The notes: generated from the sequence alone by a model not told the origin. Shown: positions 48,327 through 58,656, counted from the first letter of the stretch. The stretch is 64,000 nucleotides of DNA from Henricia sp. BOLD:AAB3569 (GCA_037783545.1 JBBELK010000994.1:124001-188000), one strand, 5' to 3'. Made by a program: numbers and translations.

Positions 48327-48398
48327 GATCCTAAGGTGTTACGGTTAGCACTCGAGACTTTGAATCTCGCGATCCGAGTTCAAATCTCGGTGGGACTT
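48327..48398 (+). pseudogene. Degenerate tRNA-Gln (TTG), last array unit
   Basis: The anticodon and T arm are normal, but A2, T6, A8, T14 and T71 damage the acceptor stem and box A. A T5 follows at about +14. It is the outermost and most diverged full-length unit. Confidence 0.75.
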
Positions 48399-49374
48399 TG
48401 TACGATTGTGGTTTTTGTATGAGTGGTATATAATTGCAAGTAATGTAAACAACGTTTCATGTAAAAAGTCGAGAAACTCGTAGATCTGCTAAACGAAAAA
48501 TTCCCTTTGCCTTAAAGGAATCTTACGTCTCGACCTTTGCTTTAACCGGTGCCACAATTTTGAACAACTATTGTCTTCTCTGAGTTTATTTAAATCGGCA
48601 CTTCGTCAAACGTATACATAATCTTCACATAATGGAACTTTAGGGGACAACATGCCAATTTGCGGAGTCGTGTTGCCATAAATTAAATTTGTATCCAGGA
48701 GCCGGAAGTGAAATTTCCCATTTTTTTGTGTTCACCTAATAATTGTGGCGTGATGATATTTAGTGAATATTCATGCTATAGTATCTTGTTCCAGTTTGTC
48801 AATAGCTAGTACGATTGTGAAGAACTTATTTAATTTATTAAAATTATTGTATTGTCTTTATGAGTGTTTGCAGAGCTACAATGGAAACCAGTTCTAGTTA
48901 ACTGTTTCGGCACACCCTGGGTAAATTAAAATAGAATAAATAAATGTTTTGCAGTACGGTGGTTGGACTTGAGAGGGCGTCGGTCAGGATCACAGCAAAT
49001 TTTCCATACTTCACGGTGTCCTGGAGTCGGGAAACAAGCGTTCAATCCTGATGTCATCCATGCAACTGGTCCACGGTCACTTTCCCGTTAAGAATTTTAA
49101 ATATGGCTCAGCGCATAGTCGCATTGGCTTCAAAGTTTATCATCAAATTTGGTTGTGTTGCCGACGTTTAAAAGAAGGGTTTATGCATCGGCATTTCAGA
49201 GGATCTTTCCGTCAGTGTCTTATTAACCATAGAGGAAGGAAACAGATATGTTCCTCCTCCGTATACATAACAATGATGTTATTATGCCTCAGGTCTATAA
49301 ATATGTTGACAAAAGAGATTCACATGGTGCTACCGCAAACCCATACACATGTTGATTTCCACCATACATAGCCT
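48399..49374. other. Intergenic, no feature recognised
   Basis: AT-rich unique-looking sequence right of the array. A 106-codon open frame at 49051-49371 shows no domain, signal peptide or splice support and was not called. Confidence 0.6.
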
Positions 49375-49377
49375 TAA

Positions 49378-49666
49378 TGCACCTATCAATTGTTTCCCCC
49401 CACCCCTCCATCCCCCCACCCCCGGGCTACCCCACCTAAGAGGTGGGGATTGTCACTTTTGCGTGACAAAATCCCCACCCCTGGGGCAACATTTAGGTGA
49501 CAAAAATCCCCACCCTCGGGTGCAAAACATGCGCAAAAATTCACAAAAATGCACAGATAATGGGCCAAATGCCCCACCCTGGGGCACGAAAAATGTGACC
49601 AAACCCCCACCTAGGGGGTGGGGTAGCGCGGGGGGCGAGGGGTGGGGGAAACAATTGATAGGTGCA
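49378..49666. mobile_element. MITE, family M1 copy 1
   Basis: Terminal inverted repeats of about 30 bp (TGCACCTATCAATTGTTTCC at the left, its complement at the right), flanked by direct TAA (49375-49377 and 49667-49669). The interior has several GGTGGGG/CCCCACC blocks. The 3-bp TAA/TTA target duplication is typical of PIF/Harbinger elements; no transposase is encoded. Confidence 0.8.
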
Positions 49667-49926
49667 TAAGTCTTACGCATCGGCATTTGTTATTAAAATT
49701 AAGATTTTATACAGGGACTTGGTGTGTAAGAGGATATAAAGAATAAAAAAATTCCAAGGATGTCAGGGCAACAATAATAGGTGCATTATTTTGAACTGCT
49801 TTTAGTGAATGCGATTAGCATGAGAACGTATCAATATGAACTTACATATCGCACGTGTGTGCATCGCACGTACGTTCTGCCCTGAGTCGTTTAATTAATT
49901 ATAATAATTATGTGTTGAACTTTAGC

Positions 49927-50507
49927 TTAAAGGGCCTGTGACATCCAAAATAACTTTGTGCCTAAGCTTTGCTTCATAATGATGGAATACTTGTTCAGCA
50001 AGACATACTATTGTTCGTTTGGATGTAAAATCAATAAAAGGTGGCATTTTTCAACTTTGAAGATTTCATTGCAATAAATCACTGACAGAGGGCGCTGTTT
50101 TGAGTGCATCACATAAGGAAGACAGAAGGGAACAGTTAAGAAAAAACATAAGACTTTAAGTTGGACTTGTGGCAAATTGCTGCAGTTTCTACCCCAAGTT
50201 TTGTCATGGCCTACAGCAGGCAACATGTAAAACAAACTCAAACAGCCATGGATTACGAAAGTTTCAGGAAAATTGAGAAAAAAGTGGAATCGTTTGTGCA
50301 CAATTGTATGTGATTTTCCTGTCTGTGCCTCTTGTGACATCGTGACCTTGGTCATGAATATGCATATTCGCATTAGCATAAAAACTAAAAACCTTCGTTT
50401 TAACCCCCAAAGCAAGCTCCAAATAGGATTTTTATGACTTTAACTGAGTAGAGTGGTTTTAAAGCATAGATTTCATTGATAAAAATCTTAAATAAGGGGC
50501 CCTTTAA
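49927..50507. repeat. Possible interspersed repeat with TTAAAGGGCC ends
   Basis: The left end TTAAAGGGCC and right end GGCCCTTTAA are complementary, about 580 bp apart. The interior has no convincing gene: the 135-codon minus frame shows no domain. Confidence 0.3.
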
Positions 50508-51620
50508 ACGCCAGGTTACCGCGGTATTGTACGCGAGTGGAAGACGGCATATCATTATTCAGAAATGTACGACATCACAACGAGTGCGTCAAACGTGTGT
50601 ACATTACAGTCGCGTGAATCTTAAATTGTCAGCAGGGGAATTTCGCGCGCGACACTGTCACGGTGGTATTAAACCAGCACTTCGTTGCTGATCAATTCGA
50701 TACACAGGCTAACTACTGACTGATTATGCATGCGATTTCTAAACGTCGTGAACCTTTAATCGAGCCAGTACGCTGAGGAATATTTCACTCTGCTAGTGTA
50801 GACAATGCGGAATGGACAGCACTGTCGAGGGGGATTTTCATAGCCGCCGTGTTTCCCCCGGAATATCGATATCACTGGACACACCTGCATTTTAACGGCT
50901 TGCCAGGTCTGTTGGCTCCGGTACATAAGGCTTAACACCATTTCATGCCCATGTGCGGCGATTTTAACGTGTGCTTGATTCCACCGTAAATGGATGACAA
51001 CGTCGCGGGTACGGACGTCTGACTGTCTGGGTGCGCTAGGGGCGAGGACTTCCCTCTCCCTTCAGCCTCTTTTGCTGTTTGCGAAACACGAGCCTCCAGA
51101 CTGGACAGGGCATAAGACGCAAAAACAACGATGACGAATCCCATACTTGGAGGAGCAACTGCCCATCGGCGTATGTCCTCGGATTCGGACAGGCAACTGG
51201 AAGGTAATTTGACGCAATTTGTTTTAAGAATTCTCGTTTGGCTTGTTGATTTTAGAAGTGCAATTAAGTATAGTATGATAATATCCCACCCAGGAACTGT
51301 TTTCGGTCCCATTGTATGAAATGTACGACAGAACACCATTCAGACCTGCTCTTTCATAAAATAATGCAAGGGCGCGCAATCTGCGATTCCTGAAATATTT
51401 GACAATACCTTTGTTCTGTTGGACCTATTAATCCTTTGTTACGGACATAAACGTGTTGGAAGGTGCAGAGCAGACAGTCACTATGAGTCACGCGGATAAA
51501 ATTTCACTGTCACTTCCAAGTCTAATCGGCTTTTAAAATTAATATACACGCCGCGGACATTTACAGTACATTATCGCCAAATTCACCTTATATGGTGCTG
51601 CTTGTGTTTTTCGTGCTTCT
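50508..51620. other. Intergenic, no feature recognised
   Basis: Only short overlapping open frames on both strands; no domain, splice-consistent exon or repeat was recognised. Confidence 0.5.
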
Positions 51621-51980
51621 TTTAAAGGAGCGTACCATATTTTATTCTAGAAAATATATTTCGTTCTAACCTAACAGTCATATAAAATACCTCCCCGAAA
51701 TACAATCCATGGGAAGAAAAACAGGAAATTTGCAATCTTCAATTTGGATATGGAAGCAAAAAGGTTGGTGTAATCACTGCACTGCTTTATATTATGTATA
51801 TAAATTAGTTTACTAAACTTCAGTAGATTTTTGACGATATCCCAAGAAATATTGGATTGAGAGCGCAACATTTCAGAATGATAATGAGAAAAATATGACA
51901 GGATATGGTATCAAAATCTGAACACCCATGCATGGGGAAAATGGGGAGTCAAACATGTGATCTGGTCACACTCCTTTAAA
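51621..51980. mobile_element. Possible MITE with TTTAAAGGAG ends
   Basis: The left end (TTTAAAGGAGCGTACCATAT) and the complement of the right end (TTTAAAGGAGTGTGACCAGA) match imperfectly over about 20 bp. Length is 360 bp, interior AT-rich. Confidence 0.35.
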
Positions 51981-52000
51981 TTTCTGCACAAATATACCAG

Positions 52001-52281
52001 TGAGACGTCATGAAGTCGCCACCCCTGCTTCGGTTTCATTTATACTCCTTGTTTCACTCGAATTACTATGCTTAGCATCCAAGGCTGGCTTGAGCCTTTC
52101 AACTTTTAACCAGTTAAAAGAGCACTATTGTCCTGAATTGAATGCCGTAACAAAAGCTGAAATACTCTCACGAATTGGAAAAAGGGTGACTCATCAAACC
52201 ACCCTTTCAAATAATATAGACCCTTTGCACGGTGGCAACGAGGGAACTCACACTCATAATGCCAACGTGCATTATGCATGA
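52001..52281 (+). CDS. Candidate exon of a secreted peptide precursor
   Basis: Not recognised as a known gene. The frame opens after an acceptor-like CTCCTTT...ATACCAG and needs an upstream exon for its ATG, because it has no ATG of its own before the hydrophobic segment. It reads a signal-peptide-like stretch (SFILLVSLELLCLASKA), then a segment beginning GLSLSTFNQLKEHY and ending AEILSRIGKR, followed by a polar His/Asn-rich tail and a TGA stop. GKR after a hydrophobic residue is the usual signal for cleavage and C-terminal amidation of neuropeptides. One Cys only. The peptide-hormone reading is an inference; chance is a real alternative. Confidence 0.3.
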
Positions 52282-54097
52282 GTATAGGCGCTTTGTGGAT
52301 CTGTGTCGCATATACATGTACTGAGAAAACCTGCGGTATATCTTTAACATGGCCGCGGGTGCAAAAGGGCTATCCAGTTCTCCCATAAACAGCCAACAAA
52401 CGTCAGCCTGCTGTAGACCTTAACCGCCGAGTCAAGATTTTGACCCCAAAAGGACGGGTGATGTTTTAATAATTGTCATAAAACCAGAAATTTGTGAATG
52501 CATATGATATACCAGACACATATCTATGGGGTCTATATGCTACTTGTAGCCTTAAGGGCCAGTTGAGGTCCGCTTGGCTTTTAAATCCTAACTATTTGGC
52601 TATGACTTGATTTCACATGAGTCTATGGAAATTATCAAACCAGCTACCCAGTATGCATTATTGACAATACTAAACCATAAAATAGGTATGAAAAGCCCAT
52701 TGATTGCAAGAAAATTCCTATATTATTTAAACAGATTCATGAAAAAATAGGCTACGAACACCCATCATTGTGGGCCACGTTGCTCTATTTTTAAATTACT
52801 TTAATATTGACGATCTTCTAAAAGTCAAGTAAATGGCGCTCTTTTGTATAGCCCAAAATGCTCAGTGCATTTCTCTTCCGACGAAAATTAATAAATGCGG
52901 ATCATATCATGGGAGAGGTGGTGGGTCTTCCGGGTCATGTAGGTTAATTTTTATTTCTAGAAGCAAGAACTAATTACACTATAATCGGCCTTGTGAAGTA
53001 TATTATTTACCCTTATACCCTAAATGGCATGATTAGGTGCGATTGACCAATCCACACAGTAAACTAAACGGGAGAAAGAAAAAGCCCAACCGGTATATTA
53101 ATTTTATTGTTAATCAAAAAGCATCACCAGTGCGGTTTTTGTGGTTTCGACGATTAAAAAACTGCATGGAGATAGACTGCAATAGTCATAGAGTTCATGG
53201 TACAAGTGCTGGTTAGCATTCAATATGTTTGATTTTTGTTTATCGCGTCAATTGTAAATTTGATGTAGCATGGCATATGCTTTCAAGTTTCATATGACAA
53301 ATGGTTCTGCTTTATACCATTGCTATGCCTGTCTTTGTTATTTTCCCCGAATGGTCAAATTCCAAGTTCAGTGCCACAAAAGAAAGATGATAAAGTTAAT
53401 GATTCAAAGACTGGCGCGTCGCTTGAAGTTATATTACGCTGGCAACGGGTAAATTATTACAAACAGACAGCATGCAGATCTCGGATTTTTTTTCTCATTT
53501 GGGAGAAGTGGTGAGAGAAACTGCATCATCGGTGTTGCTCTAAATCGTACCCCCGGGCGATATTATCCCCGCGTCTTATGGGACAGGCGGCTTCTTTTGA
53601 AGACAGTGAGCTACATATAGAAACCCTGAACATGATGGATTGGCGTATATCTTATCCGATTTCATGAATTTAATCGGACGCATTATTTGCTTTTTACTCG
53701 GAGAGGGCCAGAACCCCTGGCCCCTTTCATTTTACCATTATGTAGATTATATAAATCAGTAAGTGCGATCCGACCAAATATACTTGAGCATCAATGATGA
53801 ACCTATACATTTTTGTTTTAATGTTATTGACATTTATAAAATAACTGCAAAAATCCCGTGTTTTTGTCAGTAATTGTCGTATATACAGTTAGTGCAGCCT
53901 ATCTCAGCCACCTACAACCCTGTACTTTAATTGCAATTTACAAAGCATGTGTTGAATTAATGTCATTTGTGAAGTAAGTAAATACGGGTTCAGAAAAAAA
54001 GGTGCGTGGTTCCTGCCATGAGATTTAAACCACCAATCGCTGGTATATAGATACTCCATCAGGGGACGGTAGCCGGATGTGACTGTCTAAATTGACC
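52282..54097. other. Intergenic, no feature recognised
   Basis: AT-rich sequence with short frames only. Two overlapping 60-64-codon frames near 53270-53514 show nothing recognisable. Confidence 0.5.
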
Positions 54098-54346
54098 TGG
54101 GGCCAATTTCATAAAGCTGTTTAGCAAAAAAAATTGCTTAATCCAAAATTTGTCTGCTTTATAAAAATAGGTTAATAGTCAAAATAAATATTGTATGTCA
54201 ACTTGTGTTTTTATCAAGAATAGCAGAACACCAGTCAAATGTAATGCACATCGTATAAGATTTTGACTGAAAACCCATTTTATAAAGCAAACAAATTTTT
54301 GATTAAGCAAATTTTTCTGCTAAACAACTTTATGAAATTGGCCCCC
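54098..54346. mobile_element. Fold-back element with about 72-bp arms
   Basis: The left arm starts GGGGCCAATTTCATAAAG and the right arm ends CTTTATGAAATTGGCCCC. The arms are complementary for about 72 bp with scattered mismatches and enclose about 100 bp. It is a non-autonomous inverted-repeat element with no coding capacity. Confidence 0.7.
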
Positions 54347-54810
54347 GGTCGTACTGTAATAAGTTTGGTCTCTGTTATAGAGACGCATGAAGATGGGTTA
54401 TTTATGTGATCATGATTTTGTAATGTGGGAGGAGGAAAAATATGGTCCTCAATTGAACTGATATCAATTAGATTTCATTGTACTGATGCACACGCAACTA
54501 CTTTGGGACTGCATTTTACTGATTTGTTTTACTGTAACGCAGTATTAGTCTGCATACTAAACTTATTTCAGAATGTTTTCTCTATCACTGTATATATAAT
54601 TCGCTCGTACCCACCGCGCTGGAACGGGCTAAATAAATTTACGAATAAAATAAAAAGACGTGACCTCGTGGTCACGTGTCGTATACAATTTTGGCCATTG
54701 AGGGCGCAAACAGATTAGCCCGTCCCAGCGCCCTGTAAGGGCGGTGGATACCAGCGAATTCTTCATAACTGTTAAATAACCTTTCGACGTATGTCGGACA
54801 CAATATGGGT

Positions 54811-54860
54811 GAGCGTATGGTTTGCGTATGAATTCGAGCGTATGGTTTGCGTATGAATTC
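54811..54860. repeat. 25-bp direct tandem duplication
   Basis: A 25-bp unit beginning GAGCGTATGGTTTGCG and ending GTATGAATTC occurs twice in perfect tandem. Confidence 0.85.
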
Positions 54861-55443
54861 GAAGTAAATCCAAATTAACTGCGTTTTTTTGTTTTCATTT
54901 TGTACTTAATTATTTTATTTATAATCCTGTCTCTGTATGTGCTTTATGGGCGTAATGTCACAATCACAGTTATCAAATATAAAGCCAAAAACCATTTTTT
55001 TTTAAGCAGACGACGAATTTAATGCGTTTAGGTAAACCTCTAACGACATTTTTGTAGGGAGATAAGGTGTTGCTCCGCGTTAAATAAATAGTAACTTTTC
55101 TTTGTTCATCCACCACTTTGTCGGATGGGATAAAACTGGAAAAAAATGCATCGATTGATATCGATTTGTTGCATGCGCTACACCCTCTCTCTTATGTGCT
55201 TTAACGATGAGACCGGTTCACGTTCTCTTCTGTTGTCTTTCTGTATGGTTGAATGATTAATACAAATTATCATCATGTTACCCCGGGACTCCTCATTCAA
55301 CGGAGCGTGTGCGTGTATATCTTTGCCTGATAACAGGCATAATGACTCCATTAGAATTCCGCTGGCGGTGTCTGGGATGCATTCGGTTTTAACTGTAAAG
55401 ATTTTTGGGTGAGATGGTTGGCATTATCCTAAAACAAAGAATA
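54861..55443. other. Intergenic, diverged repeat traces
   Basis: The stretch from CGGACACAATA (54795) through ATTTTATTTATAATCCTGTCTC (about 54935) resembles the interior of the inverted-repeat element at 58407-58656, so it is probably an old copy lacking clear ends. Nothing else recognised. Confidence 0.35.
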
Positions 55444-55510
55444 ATGTTGATAAAGTGCCTTGTGGAAATTTTAGCCAGATAGATGCAGTAATACTTCAGA
55501 AAACTTTAAA
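55444..55510. repeat. Empty-site paralogue of the 57427 insertion
   Basis: ATGTTGATAAAGTGCCTTGT...CAGATAGATGCAGTAATAC matches the sequence on both sides of the Tc1-like element at 57427-57663, but with a single TA (55480-55481) where that locus carries the element. Confidence 0.7.
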
Positions 55511-55865
55511 CATTTTGGGTTATTGCAAATTATGTAGTAGACCTTTATTCTGACGTGAGCCAAAATGGTACCAAAATAACGGCCACTTCACACGCTTTAG
55601 CTCCTACGGACCGTATGAATATCCGCCGTTTCGTGGGGTAGTTTCTTTGTTCCTTGAGGACATGCATTGTTGCACATATTGTGCTTCCATTGTTGAACGG
55701 TTTAAGTAACATAACAAAAAGTGCCCCAGGTGCTATTCGATACGGTCTATAGGCCTACCAGGTGCTCGTTCATTTTGTGGCAGTTGCAACGCAATACCCT
55801 TGTTTGTTTATGACAAATGTTTAATATGGATTGGTTTATCTTAATTTATTCATATACAATGCATA

Positions 55866-56045
55866 TGTAACAAAGAATAAATCTGTGGCAAATCCACGCT
55901 CATTAAAATACAAAAACACAATGGAAATTCCAGGCAAAACACGGAAATTCCAGGCGGTATCTGGGCACCGCCAGGAATTTCTATTGTGTCACATAGTAAT
56001 AATTGTTAGGTTAGAACGAAATCCATAGCCTGCGCGACTTATTCC
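55866..56045. mobile_element. Diverged copy of palindromic MITE family M2
   Basis: Shares AATCTGTGGCA, CCACGCTCATTAAAATAC and ACACAATGGAAATTCCAGG with the element at 62354-62663, and has an opposing CAGGAATTTCTATTGTGT arm. The outer ends are lost or diverged. Confidence 0.6.
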
Positions 56046-56083
56046 AACTACCTTTTTTCCAGAGCAGGGCCCGGTTGCACCAA

Positions 56084-56213
56084 ACATGTCCTACACGCTT
56101 GTCGTAAGATAAGGAATTTAGGACCGCCCTTAGACATGTCGTAACTGCGGTTGCACCAACAAGCTCTTGGGCTGGTCCTAAAAACTATCTTACGACAAGC
56201 GTGTAGGACATGT
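56084..56213. mobile_element. Short inverted-repeat element, about 30-bp arms
   Basis: ACATGTCCTACACGCTTGTC at the left is mirrored by GACAAGCGTGTAGGACATGT at the right. The interior carries a second GGTTGCACCAA word also found just left of the element. Confidence 0.65.
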
Positions 56214-56303
56214 ACTAGTGTATAACTGTATGGGGACAGACGATAGTCACAATTCCTAAATCAGACGGCAACTGATACCCAGCATTTTTACAATCAATTA
56301 TAT

Positions 56304-56309
56304 TTTATT
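56304..56309 (-). terminator. AATAAA polyadenylation signal
   Basis: TTTATT on the + strand is AATAAA on the minus strand, about 20 nt past the TAA stop of the minus-strand exon at 56328. Confidence 0.5.
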
Positions 56310-56327
56310 AGGATAATTACTGAATCT

Positions 56328-56766
56328 TTACAAATGCATGTATGTCACTTCATTGTCGTCATCATCATCATCATAATCATTATAAACAAAGCTGTGGTTC
56401 CCAACATTCCTCAATTTATTGATCTTCATATTCATGTAACGCAGCTTTTCCTCTTGGACTTTTGTCTTAAGACTGAGTAATGCCATGGTTGCGTCGTGTT
56501 CTTTCTTAAACATTTCCAAATGTGAAGATGCTTGATACTGGACCGTTTGTCTTGCCGAACGATGTGCTTCTCCTTGGGTGGAATTTCTCGTTTCAACGGG
56601 ATTGGAGCGGTTCGTTGCTGGCGCTTGTGTTGCTGCTGCTGGCGCTTGTGTTGCTGTTGCTGGCGCTTGTGTTGCTGCTGCTGACGCTTGTGTTGCTGCT
56701 GCTGGCGCTTGTGTTGCTGCTGCTGGCGCTTGTGTTGCTGTTGCTGGCGCTTGTGGCATATGCTTC
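56328..56766 (-). CDS. Terminal exon, alanine-rich repeat protein
   Basis: Not recognised. On the minus strand an acceptor (ATGTTTTACAG) precedes the exon at 56766 and a TAA stop closes it at 56328-56330. It encodes about 145 residues: first seven tandem copies of a seven-residue unit like TQAPAAA, from a 21-bp DNA repeat (56605-56755); then a polar segment (SNPVETRNSTQGEAH); then a charged probable coiled coil (HDATMALLSLKTKVQEEKLR); then an acidic run of Asp residues (DYDDDDDD) before the end. The coiled coil plus acidic tail resembles C-termini of Myb/SANT-like proteins tied to Harbinger transposons, but that is a weak impression. Upstream exons were not found. A + strand frame over the same repeat (LALVLLLL) is a shadow. 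Confidence 0.45.
56605..56755. repeat. 21-bp coding minisatellite, about 7 copies
   Basis: The unit GCGCTTGTGTTGCTGCTGCTG on the + strand varies mainly as GCTGCTGCT versus GCTGTTGCT; 21 bp keeps the minus-strand reading frame. Confidence 0.85.
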
Positions 56767-56816
56767 CTGTAAAACATTAAAATAAGAATAGCGTTATTAT
56801 AGCGAATTAAGTGCAA

Positions 56817-57387
56817 GGAGATGCATGGGATGCTGGAAAAAATATGGTCAATATTTCTATACTGTCAGCATTATGCGGTATTGGGTTACATATTACGCTT
56901 ATAATTGCGCCCAACGTGGTGATAAGTTCGGCTGCTCTGGAAATTATAAGGTGATTTTTTTTCCTCGGCTTACTATAATTCACCAATTTAATAAAACTAA
57001 AATGCCAACCGCTTTTAAGTCAATTATTGCTACACGATCACATTAGCTTAGCGGAAACTAGAAATTTAGGGCACTACTTCATACATGCACCCAAGGGGAA
57101 AGTTAATGAGTTAGAGTGTATTGAATTTGTCGGTCTAGCTTCTCGTGTCTCACAATGATGTTGACAGCAGTCTTGACGATAAATATCGAATTCTCTGTCA
57201 GAAGGAGCGGAAAGACCATGCACGCATTTATACCATTTTGAGATGATGAATGACTCCGGTGGTTTGGTCGATATAAACAAGAAATAAATAGGAATGGAAA
57301 TGTCAAAAGATGTGCACCGTTATTTGTTAAAGACACGATTGGTGAACTGTTAAAAACGGCGTTATTTCCACCCGTGAATAAAAGCGT
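56817..57387. other. Intergenic, no feature recognised
   Basis: Short minus-strand frames (57074-57474) have no recognised domain and the longer one runs into the transposon end; not called. Confidence 0.5.
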
Positions 57388-57426
57388 ATGTTGATAAAAC
57401 TGCCTTGTAGAAATTTCCACCACATA

Positions 57427-57663
57427 CAGTTGAAGTCGGAAGTTTACATACATGTACACCACTACCATCATCACCCAATGGTAAACAGGACTACCCGAAC
57501 CATTGCAAGGTGTGCAAGCTATGTTTTAAGTACTGCAAGCACGTGAGGACACAAAATTACACAAAATCACGACTTTAGTAAAGACTGTTACAAAAAAGGT
57601 GACAACGCAAGTTTAAGCACACCAGTTTTAACACAGTTGTATGAAAACTTCTGACTGCAACTG
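57427..57663. mobile_element. Tc1/mariner-type MITE
   Basis: The left end CAGTTGAAGTCGGAAGTTTA and the complement of the right end (CAGTTGCAGTCAGAAGTTTT) form inverted repeats of about 28 bp, flanked by TA on both sides (57425-57426 and 57664-57665). The end sequence closely resembles the termini of Tc1-like elements of the Sleeping Beauty type. At 237 bp it has no transposase. Confidence 0.82.
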
Positions 57664-57665
57664 TA

Positions 57666-58194
57666 GATGCAGTAATACATGCAGAAAACCTGAAAAATCC
57701 ATGCATGTTTTATTTTGTGCATGAATGAATAGTAGGCCTAACCTTTTTATTTTTTAAAAGCACCTTCAGTTGGCAATTTTTCCCACAAAGGTACCATTCA
57801 TTTTACATGGGTAAAAATCATTTGGTGTTTGCTATCAACACTTTTACTCAGGTTTTTCTTATCAACTCAAATTAGGTATTGTGGCTTTAAGTATTTTTAC
57901 ACGTTTTAGGCATTTAAAATGCTGTTTTCCGGTAGTATTTATTCACGTAAACTTATTTAGGTGATAGATGGATAATAGGTGGTCTCATGCAGAAATCCTG
58001 GTATCGATAAAAAATGCCCTACTTGACATACATGCATAAATTAGCCATTATCTCAGTTCTGGCCTGTGCGACAAGCGCCGTGGAAGCGGCTCACATATGC
58101 GGTGTCATGTCTATAAACGAAAATCTTATAATTCTACAAAATATTACATCTGATCGGCTTTATATAGAGGTACTTCAAGTTCAACCAATTTTAA
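57666..58194. other. Intergenic, no feature recognised
   Basis: AT-rich. The open frame from 58014 reads into the SINE-like repeat and was not called. Confidence 0.5.
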
Positions 58195-58395
58195 CGGGGC
58201 GGTCGGGTTGGCGTAGTGGTTCCTTATTTTACCCTTGGTGTCCCGGGTTCGATTCCTGGGCGTGTATAGGCCCAATGTGGATTGGGTTTGCCGGCCCTAC
58301 ACGGCTGCGTTGGTTTCGCCTCATGAAATTTTTCTGGGGTCTTTCATCAAATTTCCAAACTGCATCTTCCTTATTTTCGTCATCTCAAGTTGTTA
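58195..58395 (+). mobile_element. tRNA-derived SINE-like repeat, copy 1
   Basis: Box A-like TTGGCGTAGTGGT (58209-58220) and box B GGTTCGATTCC (58246-58256) sit at tRNA spacing, followed by a CAATGTGGATTGGGTTTGCC body. The body recurs at about 63150 and 63320. Confidence 0.65.
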
Positions 58396-58406
58396 AAGCT
58401 GATACA

Positions 58407-58656
58407 ATTAGCCTTTTTGAAGTATGGCGGACACAATAGGAGGGCGCACTTTGCAGTGGGTATAAAATCGACTAAAATGCAAAATAACTCAGTTTTTCAC
58501 TTTACACTTATTCATTTTATTTATAATTCTGTCTGTGTATTATAATTACAACATGTAAATCAAGTTTTTGGAAAGAAATACAATTGATAAAAAAATTCAT
58601 ACCCAAATGAAATTGCGCCCTCTCCTTTTGTTCCGCCATACTTCTAAAAGGCTAAT
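58407..58656. mobile_element. Inverted-repeat element with about 45-bp arms
   Basis: ATTAGCCTTTTTGAAGTATGGCGGA at the left is mirrored by the right end ...CCGCCATACTTCTAAAAGGCTAAT. Arms carry GAGGGCGCA/TGCGCCCTC. A 250-bp non-coding MITE. Confidence 0.7.

Larger units (their letters stand above)
1..48398 (+). repeat. Tandem tRNA-Gln gene array (275 units) with class key
   Basis: Each unit is a 72-nt tRNA-Gln gene plus a spacer of about 100 bp. G1-A7 pairs with T65-C71, T72 is the discriminator, the anticodon is bases 34-36, and box A and box B are inside the gene. No intron and no encoded CCA is seen. Class key (changes from the consensus): Q1 CTG consensus; Q2 G7; Q3 G7 A30 C45; Q4 T12 A45; Q5 A45 T55; Q6 A45; Q7 C30 A45 T62; Q8 A5 A27 C30 A45 T62; Q9 A45 C46 G57; Q10 G7 T9 G32; Q11 G7 A63 A64; Q12 C50 A63; Q13 A60 A64; Q14 A66; U1 TTG consensus; U2 A5; U3 T57; U4 T57 T60; X TTA; P truncated after base 48. 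Tail key (3' flank): T4 at +8 in a (CGATTTTGTG), f (ATTTTAACC), l (TAGTATTTTC); T4 at about +15 in b (GGGTCAGTCTTTTG), c (CGATTCTCAATTTTG), e (AGGTCAGGCTTTTG), h (GCGATTCTCAATTTTG), m (GCGTCAGTCTTTTG); no nearby T4 in d (TAGTATTTATACC), g (CGATTTAACC), i (CAGTCATTTG), j (CAGTCCTTTG), k (CTATGTTAACG). Confidence 0.97.

Noticed and set aside
1-48398. CRISPR array
   Set aside because: Regular spacing at first suggests it, but the repeated 72-mers are folded tRNA genes, the spacers are themselves repeated, and the DNA is eukaryotic.
49051-49371. 106-codon + strand frame
   Set aside because: No domain, signal peptide or splice context; composition like surrounding DNA.
49349-49686. Overlapping frames on both strands rich in Pro/Gly/Trp
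   Set aside because: Produced by the G-tract interior of the M1 MITE.
50008-50415. 135-codon minus frame
   Set aside because: Lies inside a probable interspersed repeat with TTAAAGGGCC ends; no recognisable protein.
56522-56785. Leu/Val-rich or Gly/Ala-rich + frames over the 21-bp repeat
   Set aside because: Shadows of the minus-strand repeat; the minus frame alone has acceptor, stop and AATAAA.
58014-58439. 141-codon + frame with a hydrophobic start
   Set aside because: The second half is translated SINE-like and MITE sequence; the first part lacks splice or homology support.
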